A stretch of 64,000 nt of DNA from Orobanche coerulescens (Eukaryota > Streptophyta > Magnoliopsida > Lamiales > Orobanchaceae): the NCBI GenBank assembly GCA_033398695.1, contig CM065818.1, forward strand, positions 80,782,092 through 80,846,091, in the 5' to 3' direction. The translations under genes were made by a program, and so were the position numbers. Numbering within the stretch: position 1 is the stretch's first letter; every line of letters begins with the position of its first letter. The notes beneath the pieces are model-generated. The model saw only the letters and a program-made list of their open reading frames with translations, had not been told where the DNA came from and made no database searches. Positions 44,139-56,469 of the stretch are shown here, piece after piece.

Positions 44139-46822
44139 TTTAGGTTGTGGAAACCTAGGCTGTCGGGTCAGTAGTGTCTATTGAGTTTTTGTCTCGTCGG
44201 ATTTTGTCTGACTAAGTCGTGTCGCGACGCGTCGTCTGAGTTTGTTGGTCGTGATTAGTATCGTGGGCGATCATCATCTTCGTGCGACCTGTGAATGTAA
44301 GTCTCCCTTCTTTGTGTTGTGCCTCGTGTGACACGAGCTATTTTTATGATTATTTGTTAAGTGACGGAATCCTCTTATGGATTTTGATTTTGTGATATGG
44401 GGTTATTTGACTCTCATATTTCGTTCATATGAGGAGTAGCGTTGCTCGATTGTGTATGTTGAACCGTATTTCTTTTATCATTGCGTGAGTTCTTTTGCAA
44501 TGACTTTCGGTATTTTACCGACCGAGTTTTATTTCGAAAACCAATTCCTTAACCGAGTTTTTGGCATTATGGCCTTGATCGCTTTGGCGAAATTCTTATG
44601 ACGGTATTTAGCATGTGGTAAAATGGCTTTTGTGAGTTTTTGAAACATTACCGTCATCGGCCTTTTTGGCATTTTTGTAAATGGTTTTTAGTCTGGTGGG
44701 TTCCGGCGTGGGACCACGGCGCTATAATGTTCTGTGTAATTACCTGAAATTTTTGGGCATTCTAGCCCATTGAATTATTTTTGAAAACCTTGAGTATCTT
44801 AGAAAATTAAAATTCGAGACGTACTTTTAAAACGAATTATTTTCTCGCAGTACTTTCAAGGTGCCTTCTAGTACCGTAATATGTTTCAAAATCATTCCAA
44901 TTGAGGACCAAAATATTTTGAGATATTTTCAATTACTTTTAGAAATGCAGTTGCTTAGACCCAAGTGTCGATTATTCTGAAAGTTTTTCACTACGAGAAG
45001 GCGTCCTCATTTTTGTTCAAACGCAAGATGATTTTCAAAGTCTCGAAAATGATGTTTGTTCAACTTTTTGTAAAATGATACTCAAGATCAACTGGTGTTT
45101 CCAAACTGTCTTCAAAGGTGGTTTTCGTTTTTAAAACCTATCATTCCTGTTTGCGGACCGGAAATGCGTGTATGGTTTTCGAACTTTCGTTACGGTGCCA
45201 ACCCCAAATTGTGATTGAATTGGTTGCGTGAGCGTCGAGTCGTTCGCCACGTATATGTTTTGTTGGCCCTCTGTGAGAGGTGTGAACTGGTGTTTACTAT
45301 TTATCGCCTCGTGGTGATTTGCGTGTTGTCGCACTAGTGTGAGTTGTTAAAGCCTGGATTTTTGTGCGTTATACACATGGGTGATTGTTTCATGATGTTT
45401 GTGATTGTGTCTTTGGTATGCGTTCGGGATGTTGTAATCGTCGAATGATGCCGTTGTTGTTGTGATTTTTGTATGCGTTGATATGTTATCTTTGAGTTGG
45501 CATCTCCGGTATGTTGTTTTGCGGTGTTTTGATCCATTGTATCGAGCATTTGTATTTTCGGTATGCCGAGCCGAGACGTTTCAACCGTAATGTGCCGGGC
45601 ATGCACGTGTATATTGTCCTTCTCGTCGGTAACACATTTCAAGTGTGGACTCGAGGACACGAATTCAATTTTGCGATTGGCTCGAGACTTTTGGAGTTCG
45701 CGCTTGGCTGACAAGTATCGAATCGGCTTTGAGAGGCCTTCGAAGGATGTTTCGGTTGCTTGTTGTGTCGTCACCTTGATTTTCTTTGTTGTGAGTTGCG
45801 GGCGACCTTCTTTTATAAGGGTCGAATGTAGTACCCGTGTTGTTTTTAGACTCTGCATTTTCTCTTTCTCGAGTCTATCGACTCGCTCGTGTTCGTTGAT
45901 ACTTTCGAACTTGTTACGTATTTCGGTTTCGTCGTTCGAGCAGTGTGATCTTGTTTTGGGTCAATCTGGTTATCGCGTGACTTTTGAGTTCGATTCGATT
46001 CTTGTGAACCTTGTTCGGAAGTGACATCATCTGGTTTTACTAGTTCTCTTATTCGAAGTGGATCGGATTTGGAACTTCTGTATTTTCGACTCTGTCGACT
46101 CGTTTATGTTCGTTGACATTTCTGAGCTTGTCCTGCCCCTTGTTTTTGTTTATCGAACGAGTGTGGCATCATTTCTAATAACTAGTTTGTCGTTGTGACT
46201 TTTCAATTTCTATTCCCTTTCATGTGGATCTTATGTGAATGCATACGTTGTTGTTTTCACCGGATCTTGTTTTGTCTCGAGTCGAGATGTGAACCTCGGA
46301 GTTGTCGGTTGAACCTTATTGTTCTTCGTGATCCGAACATGACCGTTCGATTTTTGTCGTCTCGATCGTTTGTTTGTTCGGTTTTGTTCTCGTTTCATGA
46401 TTGTTGAGCGTTCAGGCTCCTTCCTAATTCCCTTAAGTTTGGGAAATTAGTCTCGTTTTCGATCTTCCAACCCTTGGGCGGTGGAATTGATATTAGTTCA
46501 ACGATTGGCTCGCGTTTGATTGATGTACCGTTGGGTTGGTCAATCATACTGACTTTCGTTCGTTGTGTTTTGTGATTGTCGGATAATTGACTTGGCTATA
46601 TTATCCGTTTGATGACGCTTGTCATTTGTTGGTTTTATTGTATCCCTAACGGCGACATTGTGTTGGTCGTCGTGGAGCGTGTTTTCACGCCGTATGTCTC
46701 TTTGCGTTTCTTGCAGCGTTTCGCCGTTGGGCGCGAGTTTTCCATTTTTGTGTATCTCGTCGAGTTTTCTGGCGGGTATATTGCTCCCCTACTTGTTTTA
46801 AGTTTGGGACGAAACTTCTTTT
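44139..46822 (+). other. D internal region without recognisable coding
   Basis: No gag, protease, RT or integrase motif in any frame; the ORFs are short and low complexity. A stretch near 44695-44735 (GGGTTCCGGCGTGGGACCAC) resembles the E LTR stretch GGACCCCCGACTGGAACCC in reverse, hinting at shared ancestry with Tekay-type LTR sequence, but this is weak. Expected to carry packaging and dimerisation signals only. Confidence 0.7.
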
Positions 46823-46835
46823 AAGGAGGGTAGAA
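46823..46835 (+). other. Polypurine tract of D
   Basis: AAGGAGGGTAGAA directly before the 3' LTR start TGTAATATCC. Confidence 0.85.
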
Positions 46836-49488
46836 TGTAATATCCGCAATTTGAATTTCGGTAATTTTATTTTTTGGCGGAAGTTCGTTTTGACGACTCG
46901 CTCATGACCTTTCGTCATTTCGAGAATGATTAATTCGCACTTCTTGTCAACCGAGTTCGTTTGGTGTCGTTTTGTTGAGTTCCGTGCTTTTAACGACTTT
47001 TCTAAGCATGAGTTCGACTTTGTAAAGTCACCATTAATTTTGGTAACTCCAAAAATTCTGAATTTTTGCAATATTATAGAGCATCGAGTTAGCTTTCCAA
47101 TGGTTCGAGCGGTGAGTCAATCGGAGTCCGGACGAGAGAGTTATGGTCGTTTTAGCTCACCCGCTCGTTATTGGCGATCATTGCCGGCCGAACTTCGGCC
47201 GTGTCGTCCGACACGGCCCGTGCCGTACTCGTCCGGATAAGCGGAAGTTTCGCCTCGGGGCCCGACCGTGTCGTCCGACACGGCCGTGCCGAACTCTTCC
47301 GGATAAGCACAGGGATCGCCGACACGCCGGCCGTGTTCGTGACACGGCCGAGTCGTGCCGAGTCGCTTCGGCCATCGCTTGTCGGTAGGCCCCTCCGCGC
47401 CGCGACCGTGTCTAGCCGGACACGGTCGAGTCCTGCCGGTCAGCTGCGCGCCACGACCGTGTCGAGCGGACACGGTCGAGTCTGTCGAGCTATTTAAAGC
47501 CCATCGATCGTTTTTCGCCATTTTTCTCCTTCTTCCACTTCTCTTGGCGGTGGCGTGTTCCAAGATTGTAGCCATGTTGTTTAACAACATATACATGAAG
47601 TTTGGAGGTTCATATCATCAATCATCCGTTCCATAACATCCTTTGATCGAGCGAATCAGTCGATTTCCTAGAAATCTAGTTTTGGGAATTTGGGGGTTTT
47701 TGTTGTTTTCGTCCGATTAATCCGATTTAACTTAGGATTTTGATGGATTGATGATTATTTAGATGTATTATATCATTTCCCTTGTTATTCCATGGTTGGA
47801 TCGTATCGATTCGTTGTTTGAGTCGAGTTCTTGACCGACGCCTTGAAGGTGTCCGTAAAATGTCTTAGAGGGGTTTTCGGGCGTTCTACGATTATTCCTC
47901 ATCGTATGATCATTGATTTATTAATTATATGATGTTAGGGTCGAGTTTCTTATGAAGAAACCGAGTTGAACCCTTCCGCTCGTTGTCGTCTTCCTTTTCG
48001 ATAGCATCGGGCGTTTGAAGCTTTCGGTTGAGCCGTGTTCGTCGAATACTTGCGTCGATTTTGAGGCAAGTACCTTGTCCATACATTTCTTGTTTTGTGG
48101 ATATGATGATTGGTGATCGTCTTGGTATGTGTGTGTGTTTGTTTGAAACGGGTTTTTCAAAAGATTCGACTAGCCTCGTTAAAGGCTCACTTTCAAAAGC
48201 AGCGTGTGTTTTGTAAATTGTGTGGATTGTAAGTGACTATGTGAATCCTATGGATATGTTTGGTGTTGATGTTGCGCTTGATAACGCGTGTGTGCATATA
48301 TTATCTCATTTTTGGTGTATTGTGATTTGACGATTATGTCGTGCTTTGTGTTTGTTGCCTTTGGTGGATTGTATGAATATCCTTGTTGTGACATGTTAAT
48401 TGTGTGAATGTATTTCGCTCACCTCGGGAGGGTCCGACGGGATCACGGAGGGAATTCCAATGGTATAGCCCTGGATTCACGAGTGCGGTTGTTTGTTTGG
48501 TGAATGTATTTGCTCACCTCGGGAGGGTTCGACGGGGCCACGGAGGGAATTCCAATGGTATAGCCCTGGATTCACGAGTAAAACTTCACGAATTGGTGTA
48601 TATGATTTCGAAAACGCATTCTACTCACCTTGGGAGGGTCCGACGGGACCACGAAGGGAATCCAATGGTATAGCCCTGGATTCACGAGTTGATGTTGTAT
48701 TTTTGGTGACCAAGGTTTACGTATCTTGGGTGATTATATTGTATTGATGTTATGTCCGCCGAAGACACGTGACATGGGTTTTATCCTTGTGTATTGCTGT
48801 TGGTTTTCTAATTGCGAAAACAAAACCTTTGGGCTGTGACCCTGTTGATTTTGGAAAGATTAGGATTTGATAATCCTAAATTGTTTTCTATTAAAACTCT
48901 CGATGGCATTTTAAACTGTTTTACAAATTGTTCCCCTTAATTGTGGTCTTTCGGTTTCGGAATGTTTTACCCAAACTCTTACCTCGGGAAGTACTTTTCA
49001 TTATGTTTGGATCTTTGATGAGTCCTGGTTATTGTTATTCATGGAATGTGAATTGTATGGCTCGTATTTTTGCACTTGTACTTGCACTAGCGAAACAGTG
49101 GAGTTTTGCTAACCCCCGAGTATTCGGGGGGTGGATGTCTATTTTTGCATTCAGGTTTTGGAGCATGGCACAGGGTCGGCACGAAGGATGATGAAAGATG
49201 AACGATACTAATCACACGAGGACCCGTTGATGTCGTATTGGTATAGTTGTACTTTATTTTCCGCTGCTATATCTTTCCCGTTGTACGGGTGTGGTTGTAT
49301 TTTTGACCCCTGCGTGGGCTTGAGTTGTATTCGAGTTGTATGTATTTATTGAAAGACCAAATCGGTCTACTGAGTCATTTTTGCCTTGAAGGCATTTTCG
49401 AGATGTTAAATGTTGTTACCAGCCTGGTAGATCCTCGAGGAGAGGGTCTACGGCGTGTAATATCCCTGAGTGGATTGGGGGTGTTACA
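46836..49488 (+). repeat. D 3' LTR
   Basis: Pairs with 41476-44123. Palindrome array about 47190-47480, TATA-like box 47491-47498, three-copy repeat 48418-48689. Followed by the AAGGG duplication. Confidence 0.9.
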
Positions 49489-52400
49489 AAGGGTTCGGGC
49501 ATTATCAAAATACTTGTCCAAACAAACGAGTGGTGACACTCAGGGAAGCTGTCACGATCCGAGATGAGTTGTTGGTCGAGGAAGAAAGACTGGGTGACGT
49601 ATTTGATTTCGACATTAAGGACGAAGAAGGAGAAGAATGCGAGACTTACGATGCTCCAAGCTATGACACGGCTTTAGTTCTGCGAACGCTACAGGCCAAA
49701 GCTGTATCGAATGATTCGGAACAGCGAAATCAAATATTACGAAGTCTCGAGTGGGAAATAAATGGTGTAGTTTGATCGTGGATGGAGGGAGTTACACCAA
49801 CGTCGCTTCCAGCGAGATGGTGACTAAACTCGGGCTGACCACTACGGCTCACCCGAAACCTTACACTTTGCATTGGCTCGATGATGGGAGCAAAATAAGG
49901 GTAACTAAACAAGTGAGGATTGGACTAGCCATGGGTTCATATGAAGACAACGTATTATGTGATGTACTCCCGATGGATGCATGCCATGTACTGTTGGGGA
50001 GACCATGGATGTTTGATAGGGACGTTTTACATCGAGGAAGAAGCAATGAGTACGAGTTACGGGATAAGGGCAAGAAGATTGTGCTTAAACCAATGTCACC
50101 GCAAGCTATTCACTCTATGAGTTCTAGTAGGAGTGAAAAACCAAAACTGGCCATGTTTGCTAGCGAACGGGAGGTGGAACATGCTATTAATGATGGAAAG
50201 TGTGTGTACTTGTTGGTTCTGAAGGAGACACGGAATGGTAACATAGTTGTGCGGAACGAAAGGATGGATGCCTTATTACGCGAATTTGCGGATGTTTTTC
50301 CCGAAGAATTACCGTCGGGTTTACCACCAATTCGCGGGATTGAACATCAGATCGACCTCATACCGGGTGTGTCGCTCCCTAACAAAGCTGCCTATAGATG
50401 TAGTCCCGAGGAGACAAAGGAATTACAAAACCAAATCGAAGAACTGATGGATCTTGGATATGTTCGAGAAAGCCTAAGCCCTTGTGCGGTTCCGGTATTA
50501 CTGGTTCCAAAGAAGGACGGATCTTGGAGGATGTGTATTGACAGTCGAGCTGTGAACAATATAACCATCAAGTATCGATTTCCGATTCCGAGGCTTGATG
50601 ACATGTTGGACTAATTACACGGATCGGTGATCTTTTCAAAAGGTGATCTACGAAGTGGTTATCACCAGATTCGAATGCGAGAAGGAGATGAGTGGAAGAC
50701 AAACTTCAAAACTAAACACGGGCTGTATGAATGGATCGTTATGCCGTTCGGTCTTACAAATGCACCGAGTACTTTCATGCGCTTGATGAATGAGGTACTT
50801 AAGCCATTTTTAGGGAAATTTGTGGTTGTATACTTAGATGATATTTTGATCTACAGCCGATCGCTGCAAGAACATTTCGAACACTTGAGGCAAGTCTTCG
50901 AAACCCTTCGAGGCCAGAAGCTATATGGAAAAAAGGAGAAGTGCTCATTTTGGTCGAAAGTATAGTCTTTCTTGGCTATGTTGTTTCAAAGAATGGAGTG
51001 TCGGTCGATCAAGCGAAGATCGAAGCAATTAAGTCATGGCCGGTTCCCACTACAGTGACGGAGGTTAGATCGTTCCATGGACTAGCTTCATTTTACCGAA
51101 GATTCATTCGAGACTTCAGTACCATTGCAAGCCCAATAACCGAATGTTTGAAGAAGGGCACGTTTAATTGGAGCAGGGCTGCTCAGGAGTCATTTGCAAA
51201 GTTGAAGGTGAAGTTGTGCGAAGCACCAATCTTAGCATTACCCGATTTTTCGCAACCGTTTGAGGTGGAATGTGATGCTAGCGGAGTGGGCATTGGAGCG
51301 GTTCTCATTCAGGGAAAGCGACCTATTGCTTATTTTTCCGAGAAGTTAAACGGTGCTCGTCTGAATTATTGTACCTACGACAAGGAGTTTTATGCGATTG
51401 TGAGGGCCCTAGATCATTGGAGTCACTATCTTCGGCCAAAGCATTTCATCATACACTCGGACCATGAATCTTTGAAGTACATTAACGGGCAACACAAGTT
51501 AAGTCCCAGGCATGCGAAGTGGGTGGAATTCTTACAATCATTTCACTTCTCATCAAAGTATAAGGATGGCAAGAGCAATATTGTGGCAGATGCATTGTCT
51601 AGGCGTTATGCCTTACTAGCCACTCTTGATGTTCGTTTGCTTGGATTCGATACAGTAAAGGAGTATTACGAAGGTGATGCGGATTTTGGCGAGACCTTCG
51701 CCCGGTGCAAACCAGGCCCGGTGGGAGAATTTTCGATACAGGAGGGCTTTCTTTTTAAGGGAAATCGTCTTTGTCTACCCAGGCACACGATTCGCGAATT
51801 CTTGGTCGATAGGCTCATGGGGGAGGTTTGGCTGGCCACTTCGGTTCGGCCAAGACATTAGAAGTGCTTAAGGAACATTTTTACTGGCCAAGGATGCAGG
51901 GGGATGTTAATAATATAATCAGTAAATGTGTGACGTGCCATGTTGCGAAAAGTTCGTTCAAATCAGGAGTCTACACACCTTTACCGATTCCGGAGAGGCC
52001 GTGGGAAGATGTCTCAATGGATTTCATTGTGGCTTTGCCTCGAACCCAATGAGGTAAGGATGCGATTATGGTGGTCGTCGATCGTTTTTCAAAGATGGCT
52101 CATTTTGTTCCTTGTCACAAATCCGATTATGCGAGTAATGTTGCTGACCTGTATTTCCGAGAGGTAGTGCGATTACATGGAGTTCCGAAAACTATTGTTT
52201 CGGACCGAGACTCAAAGTTTCTAAGCTACTTTTGGAACACATTATGGAGGAAGGTGGGAACCAAGCTTTTGTTTAGTACTTCACATCATCCTCAAACCGA
52301 CGGACAAACTGAAGTAATGAATCGAACATTGGGGACGCTGTTGCGAGGCTTGGTGAGCAAGACACAAAAGGACTGGGATCTGAAACTGGCACATGCGGAG

Positions 52401-52911
52401 TTTGCTTATAATCGATCTCCTACTCATGCCACTGCACACTCTCCATTTGAAGTAGTTTACGGGTTGAATCCTTATATGCCGCTAGACCTAATCCCACTAC
52501 CAAGTGACGAATTGGTGCATAAGGATGCGGAGTCAAAACTAAAATCAATTATGAAATTACACGAACAGGTGCGGGATCGAATCAAGGAAATAAACGAGGC
52601 GTACAAAAGGAAGTCGAATAAGCAAAGAAGGCAGAGACTATTCGAGGTTGGAGATTTAGTTTGGTTACATTTGAGGAAGGAACGATTCCCGAGTAAGCGT
52701 AAGAACAAGCTAATGCCACGAGCTTTTTTTTTTGGGAAAAGTCAATTGCATAAATAAATTAAGAGTGGCCAAGAAAGGCTGGCCAATACCCAACAACCAT
52801 ATAGAATGGTGCACCAAACAACGTAACAAAGAGCAAAAGTAGGAAAACAAAGCCTACGAACAAATGGCTACCAAAGCTACAAAGCCTAGAAAGAAACAAA
52901 CAAAAGAGGAA

Positions 52912-55900
52912 CTACCAAGCTATCCTCCAAATACGACGAAGAGCCACAGTAGATAGAGAACGAGTAGGCCATCTATGAGAGATAATATCACGAACAAGAC
53001 CTATCCCCTGGAAAGTAACCGAATGAGGATCTCGACGGCTCTGGCCAAACCTCCTCTCGTTCCCCTCCTGCCAAATCAAATAGACCAACGCAGCAAGAAG
53101 AATACGGTAAGCCACGTTGACCACGTGCTTACCTCTCCACCTCTGTGACCCACAATACCCCGAGCTCCACACGAGTGAGGCAACCCAGCGGACGGCCCTC
53201 CTAGCAATAGAAATACACCTCCTAGAATAAGGGCACGAAAGAATAGGTGGGAGTGCGTCTCTACCGACATACCACAAAGGACACAAATCCCATCAATATC
53301 TTTAAGCCAAGGCTTATCCATAGTCGATAACCGCTCCTGAATAGCCAACCAGAGGATGAAAGAGTGTCTCGGGATCTTTCCCGGTCCGTGCAAGAGCGGA
53401 GCCCAAGGAACAGGGGGCGAATAACCTCTAAGGAACCGAAGAGCAGAAGAGGATGAAAAAATTCCCGAACTAAGCGGTCTCCATAAAACGCGATCCTGAC
53501 CCCCATTAATATGTGGCAAAGCAGAAGTAATCTGCAAAAGCTCGGGCCTATCCACCACCGGCCACTCCCAAGAACCCTCAACAATAACCGAATCAAACCT
53601 AGCACCCACATCGATGCCGGACCACAGAGGAGCTCTAGGAACAGAATGCCTAATCACACCCATAGAATGCTAGGGGTCCGACCACAAGAAGAAGGATGAG
53701 CCATCTCCAATGGAATACTGAAATGCTCCCATAACAAGGGGACGCATTTGAAAGCCGACGCCAATACCAAGTCAAGTGGAGAAACACTAAGGTCCCGAAA
53801 GAACACTGCTGCAACCTAAAAGTCCGAACCCAATTAACCTGCAGAGCGATTAGAGCACGTGATAAGAGCCAGATATGACGAGCCATCGGCCGATTACAGA
53901 GCCTCAACGGAATGATGCCACGACCCCCACAATCCACATCCAAGCAAACCTTAGCCCGTGCCACCTTGGCGAGGCCCGAATCATGAGAACCTCGCCGGAG
54001 GAACACTTTGATACGTTTCTCAATCAAAGAGAGAACGCCCTTAGGCAAAATAAAACTACCAGCCAATAAATATGTAAAGAAGATAAGACAGAGCGAATAA
54101 GCCGGCACCGCCCGCCATGGAAAGAGCAAGACTAGCCACGAACTCGACGACCATCAATCGAATCAATCAAAGGGAACACATAGCAATTGTCGGCTTTGAA
54201 GTAATCAAGGAACTCCCAAATACCTCACAGAAGTGACCTAGCTGAAACCTAACAAGCTATTGAACTGGGCCCCCGCACTGAGCACTAGCCGAAAGAAAGA
54301 TATTACTCTTACTCGGGTTGGCCCGTAGTCTAGAAAGGGAAGCAAAGATCTCAATACTTTTCTTAAGAACACCGACAGAGACAACATCGGGATTACGAAA
54401 GGAGGAGGTCATCGGCAAAAGCAAGCATGAAGGTGCGTGTAGCCAAACACTTCCAGTGGAATCTGAACCCCGGAGTCTGAGCGATCTCATGGGCGATAAT
54501 ACCATGGAGGACCTCCATAACAATAACAAACAGATACGGAGAGATAGGGTCACCCTGCCTCAGCCCCCTACGGCCCCTAAAGATACCCTCAGCATCCCCA
54601 TCCAAGGAGATCGAGTAAGCCGGAGTGGTGATACACTCCCTGACCCAAGCAATAAACGTCTGGTGGAACCCCATACATTGCAGAGCAATCAAAACAAAAT
54701 CCCATTCAACAGTGTCGTAAGCTTTCATAAGATCAACCTTAAAGACACACCGACTCGGCATCCCTCTTTGCCCATAACCATGAAGAAGCTCCTGGGCGAG
54801 AAGGATATTATCACTAATCCTTCTCCCAGGAATAAAAGCTGTCTGAGCTGGATCAATCAAGGAATCAAGGCTATCACGAATACGATGGACCATAATCTTA
54901 GAAATAGCCTTATATAAAAGGTTACAACAAGAAATCGGTCTAAAGTCAGACATGCTCCTCGGCAAAGCAACTTTAGGAACAAGAGATATAAGGGTAGTAT
55001 TGATCTGCTTGACGAATTGACCCGAGGAGAAAAAATGTTTAATAGCGTAAGTAATCTCACCCCAACAATCGGCCGTGCTCGTCGATAAAAAGCGGCATTA
55101 AACCCATCGTGGCACGGAGCCGAATTCATATCGAACCCAAAGAAAACAGAGCGAACCTCCTCATCGAAACCGGTTCGATCATATGTAACGCAACATCGAG
55201 GAAGAGAAGAAGAGACAAAGGGTCTCACCGATTGTACGATATAGCCGAACCCGATCCGAAGAACCCAATAACCTCTCATAGAACCTAACTACCTCATCCC
55301 GAATGAGAACAGGATCTCGATACCAATGCCACCTCGAAACCACTCCTAAAAATCCGCGAACGAGCCCTCCTAGAGGCAACCCTCCTAAGAAGAAAGGTAA
55401 CACCGGTCCCCATCCTTGAGCCACGCTAGCTTGGCCTGCCGCTGAGCGAGGATCGCTCCTGGGAAACAATGAAGAGAACACCCACCTGCAACACCCTTCT
55501 AACTGTAAAGCGTAGTCGACAAAGGAAACTCTCTAAGGATAGACTGGCCGCAGAAAGGAAAGCCGACGCCGAAGCCACATTAATAGCCAAGTCCCCTTTC
55601 CTCTTCCTCATAGCGCGAAAAACATGCTTAAGGGCATCTAACTTCCGGCAAATCGCATAGAAGGGGCTCCCACAATAAGATGATGCCAAATACCAAAGAC
55701 AAGCAGAAAGTCATCGACCGCTTAAAGTTATCAAACCTGAACATCTTACCCCTACGACGGACAAGCTACCAATACCAAAGATAAGCGGGCTATGATCGGA
55801 GGTCCGAGGCAAATCGCAAGTATAGGAGTAGTCGAATGAGAAATAAACCACCGCGGATTACCCAGACTCTATCTAACCGTTTCCACAAGGATCTAGGAGA

Positions 55901-56400
55901 AGGGCTCTTATTATGCCACGAGAACCAGGAGCCCAACATCGAAGCGTCTCTAGATCGACGCCGACGTAACTCCCCGAACTCCAACATAGGGAGCTCATCA
56001 TCATGATGAGTCACCTCTCCACCTAAGATCTCTACAATCCAAAACAAGATTAAATTCGCCAATAATCACCCAAGGCTCGCTAACATGCGTAATGTAAAAA
56101 TCACTGGCATCGCCAAAGAAGTCTCCTCTGGATAGCATCATTAGAACCATAAGCAAAAGTAACTAGGAAATGGACGAGTCAATAAGCGAAATAATCCGGC
56201 AAAGTGAATAAGCCGAGGATCAATAGCAATAATATCAACAGACCACGCCGGAATCCCAGCCCAAATCTGCTTACCCGGCCCGTTTCCATAATCAAAAAAC
56301 CACTACCACGAAGCATTAACCAGAGAAGCAATATGCCTCGAGTTACCAACCGAGACTTTCGTCTCCAGTAAGGCAACACAACAAAGACTAAAAGAAGAAA
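52912..56400 (-). pseudogene. LINE2 ORF2: endonuclease, RT and zf-RVT, broken
   Basis: Order in element sense: endonuclease remnants (56380-55790, with FSWHNKSPSPRSLWKRLDRV near 55900), RT (MSDFRPISCCNLLYKAISKI near 54950; QTAFIPGRRISDN; catalytic FADDLLLS near 54400), thumb region (54129-53650), and a C-terminal zinc-binding RVT-associated domain (SFILWLAIQERLSTMDK, CVLCGMSVETHSHLFF near 53280). Copies its own RNA at the nicked target. The frame changes at least six times (near 56170, 55690, 55450, 55200, 54390 and 53660), so it is dead. Confidence 0.85.
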
Positions 56401-56469
56401 TGACCTCCCGGACCGAGTTCTGATGGTCCGGACGGTTCAGGCCACGGACATTCCACACTGCGAGCGGAA

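Larger units (their letters stand above)
41476..49488 (+). mobile_element. Non-coding LARD-type LTR element D
   Basis: Full element of 8.0 kb: two LTRs of about 2.65 kb and a 2.7-kb internal region without gag or pol. The target duplication AAGGG is at 41471-41475 and 49489-49493. The ends are TGTAATATCC and GGGTGTTACA, and the polypurine context (GGGACGAAACTTCTTTTAAG) resembles the end of Tekay/Del elements such as E, so a Tekay-like element probably supplies its proteins. LTRs differ by many small substitutions and single-base indels. Confidence 0.9.

Noticed and set aside
44139..46822. Coding genes in the D internal region (for example ORFs at 45334-45858 and 45563-46024)
   Set aside because: Low-complexity composition, no domain motifs and overlapping frames on both strands; typical chance ORFs.
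41786..47636. Several overlapping GC-rich ORFs in the D LTRs
   Set aside because: They arise from the palindrome array, which lacks stops in several frames; not conserved as protein between the two LTRs.
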